Source: Pseudoxanthomonas sp. SE1 (GTDB taxonomy: Bacteria > Pseudomonadota > Gammaproteobacteria > Xanthomonadales > Xanthomonadaceae). From it: 64,000 bases of DNA. The first letter of the stretch is position 1, and each line of letters starts with the position of its first letter. Where the stretch lies: positions 611,001-675,000 of the forward strand of contig NZ_CP113783.1 of the NCBI RefSeq assembly GCF_029542205.1. The letters run 5' to 3'. Below, piece by piece: positions 61,983-64,000 of this stretch. The notes under the pieces were generated by a model, which had not been told where the DNA came from, searched no databases, and was given only the letters and a program-made list of their open reading frames with translations. The position numbers and the translations under genes are program-made.

Positions 61983-63383
61983 ATGAGTGAGGGCGACATC
62001 CTCGTCGCCCGCGGGCGCCAGGGTATTCCAGGGTCGCGTCTGGCCCGCCTGTGGCGCGCGCCGATGGCCTGGTGGCGCGATGTTCCCATCGCCGATCCGG
62101 TCGACAGGCGCAATGCGCCGATGCTGCAGCTGATCTCGTTGCTGCTGGCGGTGCTGCCTGCGCTCGCGTGGGCGTATCGCGCCTTTGCGGTCGATATCCC
62201 GTGGCGGCCGGGCGAGCTGACCAGCATGACGCTGAGCCTGTCGGTGTGTGCCGCTGCCGCCATCAGCTTCGTGCTGATCCGGCATGGGCGCTTCGTGTGG
62301 GCCTCGCGGCTCCTGCTGGTCGTGTTCGCCGCTTCGGTGGTGCCCGCCTACCTGACCACCGGGTTCGGTGCGCAACGCTTCGAACAGCCGGTGCTGGTCA
62401 TCTGGATGGCGATCGCGGGGCTGGTGGTGGGCAGGGGAGCGCTCTGGCTGATGTTCGCGTGCATCGTGGCCGCGTTCTTCCTGGGCATCTCGGTGGATGT
62501 ATCCCGCAAGGGCGATGCCGCCGCGTTGTACGGCGACGCCGCCTTCAGTGCCGCCATGTTCCTGATGATCGCCATCGTGCTGGACCGCAGTTCGGCCGCG
62601 TTGCGCCAGAGCCTGGGCGAAGCCACGGAGCGCGGCAACCAGCTCGCGGCGGCGAACCAGCGCCTGCTGCAGGAGATCAATGAGCGTGAGCTCGCGCAGG
62701 AGCAACTCATCCACGCCCGCAAGGTCGAGGCGGTGGGTCGACTGGCGGGAGGCGTGGCGCACGATTTCGGCAACATCATGGCCGTGATCAGCGGTTACGC
62801 GCGCAAGGGCCTCAGGGCGGGCCAGGTCGAAGACGGCAGGACATCGTTCGAAGGCATCGAGGCGGCCGCGCGCCGGGCGACGCTGCTGACCCACAAGCTG
62901 ATGACGTTTGCGCGCCAGGACGACTACGCGGAAGAGACTTTCGATGCCGCCGGCGCTCTGGTGGACATCCAGACCATGCTGCGCCAGTTGCTCAAGCCCG
63001 AGGTGGAATTGCGTTTCGCCCTGGGCGATGCCCCGTCACCGATCCGGATGGACAGGGACCGGTTCGAGCTCATGGTCCTCAATATCGCGGCCAACGCGGA
63101 TCATGCGATGCCCCATGGCGGCGTCTTCTCCATCGGCGTCGCGCAAGGTGGTGACGGTGGCAGCGTGCTGGAGTTCGCCGATACCGGCGCCGGCATGGGG
63201 GAAGAGGTGCTGGCGCGTGTCTTCGACCCCTTCTTCACCACCAAGCCGGCGGGCGAGGGCACCGGCCTTGGCCTGTCCGTCATTCGCGATCTGGTGACAC
63301 GGGCAGGCGGTGCGATAACGGCACAGAGCCAGATGGGCGTCGGGACCACGTTCACGGTCGTGCTTCCGGCCGCACCCGTGTGA
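61983..63383 (+). CDS. Membrane sensor histidine kinase without an adjacent regulator
   Basis: This 466-residue kinase is read from ATG 61983. Six hydrophobic segments (residues about 47-200) are followed by a coiled coil, the HisKA box VGRLAGGVAHDFGNIMAVISGY with H260, and HATPase motifs LNIAANADHAMPHGG, DTGAGMGEEVL and FDPFFTTKPAGEGTGLGLSVIRDL. It ends at the kinase domain with no receiver. No response regulator follows; dusA is next. It lies 86 bp after the surface operon, so it may pair with the orphan regulator upstream of that operon (46988-47695). This is inference. Confidence 0.88.
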   Translation: MSEGDILVARGRQGIPGSRLARLWRAPMAWWRDVPIADPVDRRNAPMLQLISLLLAVLPALAWAYRAFAVDIPWRPGELTSMTLSLSVCAAAAISFVLIRHGRFVWASRLLLVVFAASVVPAYLTTGFGAQRFEQPVLVIWMAIAGLVVGRGALWLMFACIVAAFFLGISVDVSRKGDAAALYGDAAFSAAMFLMIAIVLDRSSAALRQSLGEATERGNQLAAANQRLLQEINERELAQEQLIHARKVEAVGRLAGGVAHDFGNIMAVISGYARKGLRAGQVEDGRTSFEGIEAAARRATLLTHKLMTFARQDDYAEETFDAAGALVDIQTMLRQLLKPEVELRFALGDAPSPIRMDRDRFELMVLNIAANADHAMPHGGVFSIGVAQGGDGGSVLEFADTGAGMGEEVLARVFDPFFTTKPAGEGTGLGLSVIRDLVTRAGGAITAQSQMGVGTTFTVVLPAAPV

Positions 63384-63455
63384 GCCGGTGCGCGAGGGCT
63401 CGGGTCATCCGGGTCCAAGCGCGACGTACTGCAGGGCCCTAGGTAAAATGCGCCC

Positions 63456-64000
63456 ATGCACACCACCGATCAGAACCGGTTCCGCCTGTCGACGGCGCCC
63501 ATGATGGACTGGACGGACACGCATTGCCGCGTGTTCCACCGGCTGCTGGCGCCGCAGGCACGGCTGTATACCGAGATGGTGCATGCGCAGGCGGTGATCC
63601 ATGGCGACCGCGATCGCTTGCTGGGATTCGATGCCGTCGAGCATCCGGTGGCGGTGCAGCTCGGCGGCAGCGAGCCGGCTCACCTGGCGCAGGCGGCGCG
63701 CATCGCGCAGGACTGGGGCTACGACGAGGTGAACCTCAACGTCGGCTGCCCGTCGGACCGCGTGCAGGCGGGGCGCTTCGGTGCCTGCCTGATGAAGGAG
63801 CCTGCGCTGGTCGCCGACTGCGTGGCGGCGATGATCGATGCAGTCGATGTTCCCGTGACCGTGAAATGCCGGCTGGGCGTGGACGAGCAGGAGGACTACG
63901 ACCTTTTCCGCACCTTCATCGATACCGTGGCGGCGACCGGCTGCAATGTCTTCTTCGTGCATGCGCGCAAGGCTTGGCTGCAAGGACTGTCGCCGAAGGA
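63456..64000 (+). CDS. dusA: tRNA-dihydrouridine synthase A (partial, N-terminal 181 residues)
   Basis: The gene runs off the right edge. It begins RLSTAPMMDWTDTHCRVFHRLL and shows the flavin and tRNA-binding core of DusA: LYTEMVHAQAVIHGDRDRLL, HPVAVQLGGSEPAHLAQAA, the catalytic-cysteine segment YDEVNLNVGCPSDRVQAGRFGACLM, VPVTVKCRLGVDE and FFVHARKAWLQGLSPK. DusA reduces uridines in the tRNA D-loop using FMN and NADPH. The close match to E. coli DusA supports the A subtype. A TAAAAT (63444-63449) just upstream could be part of its promoter. Confidence 0.95.
   Translation, partial: MHTTDQNRFRLSTAPMMDWTDTHCRVFHRLLAPQARLYTEMVHAQAVIHGDRDRLLGFDAVEHPVAVQLGGSEPAHLAQAARIAQDWGYDEVNLNVGCPSDRVQAGRFGACLMKEPALVADCVAAMIDAVDVPVTVKCRLGVDEQEDYDLFRTFIDTVAATGCNVFFVHARKAWLQGLSPK

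Overview
The window is GC-rich and gene-dense. Its gene content points to a gammaproteobacterium of the Xanthomonadaceae (Pseudoxanthomonas, Lysobacter or Stenotrophomonas type): two large TonB-dependent receptors of the Xanthomonas/Caulobacter subfamily, pectate lyases, a TorF-type porin next to kdp, and REP-like palindromes with a CTCTCCCC-type stem. The genus is inference. I see no tRNA, rRNA, IS element, prophage or CRISPR array.

Region 1 (1-13.2 kb) is a pectin/uronate module. A minus-strand operon runs from a hydratase-family enzyme through a complete TRAP transporter (DctP, DctQ, DctM) to a family 10 pectate lyase cut by the window edge. A family 1 pectate lyase lies divergently, and a promoter with an operator-like site in its spacer sits between them. 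Two paralogous TonB receptors and kdgK (2-keto-3-deoxygluconate kinase) complete a likely route from outer-membrane uptake to central metabolism.

Region 2 (13.3-27.8 kb) is a less familiar carbon-utilisation cluster. A CitE-like lyase overlaps a sodium/solute symporter with an N-terminal propeller-like domain, followed by a LysR regulator. Next comes a tight five-gene unit: TonB receptor, class C-type serine hydrolase, PfkB sugar kinase, a TIM-barrel/FGE-like fusion and a GH127-type arabinofuranosidase-like enzyme. A CaiB-type CoA-transferase ends the region. The enzymes of the five-gene unit downstream of uptake lack export signals apart from the serine hydrolase, so the imported compound is probably processed in the cytoplasm. 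The substrate is unknown.

Region 3 (27.8-37.3 kb) is potassium uptake: TorF porin, a KdpF-like peptide, kdpA, kdpB, kdpC, then kdpD and kdpE. A KdpE-box-like direct repeat lies upstream of the porin. The 815-bp kdpC-kdpD gap holds an inverted REP pair and a degenerate tandem array phased at 21 bp.

Region 4 (37.3-45 kb) is a minus-strand set of redox and detoxification genes (SDR, alpha/beta hydrolase, cytochrome P460, Ohr, CcdA-like, thioredoxin-like lipoprotein, SDR). It lies divergent from an OmpR/EnvZ-type two-component system, with a tandem GATACA repeat between them and two perfect hairpins in the ohr-ccdA gap.

Region 5 (45-64 kb) has an ABC-F ATPase, an orphan response regulator with a CRP/Clp-like site, and then a three-gene surface operon. 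This operon encodes a 3172-residue DUF11/SdrD-like protein with a (GC)8 tract near its start, a large beta-barrel-like protein and an OmpA-domain protein. An orphan histidine kinase and the start of dusA follow. The surface operon with its simple-sequence tract, and the five-gene unit with the FGE-like fusion, are the best candidates for undescribed systems.
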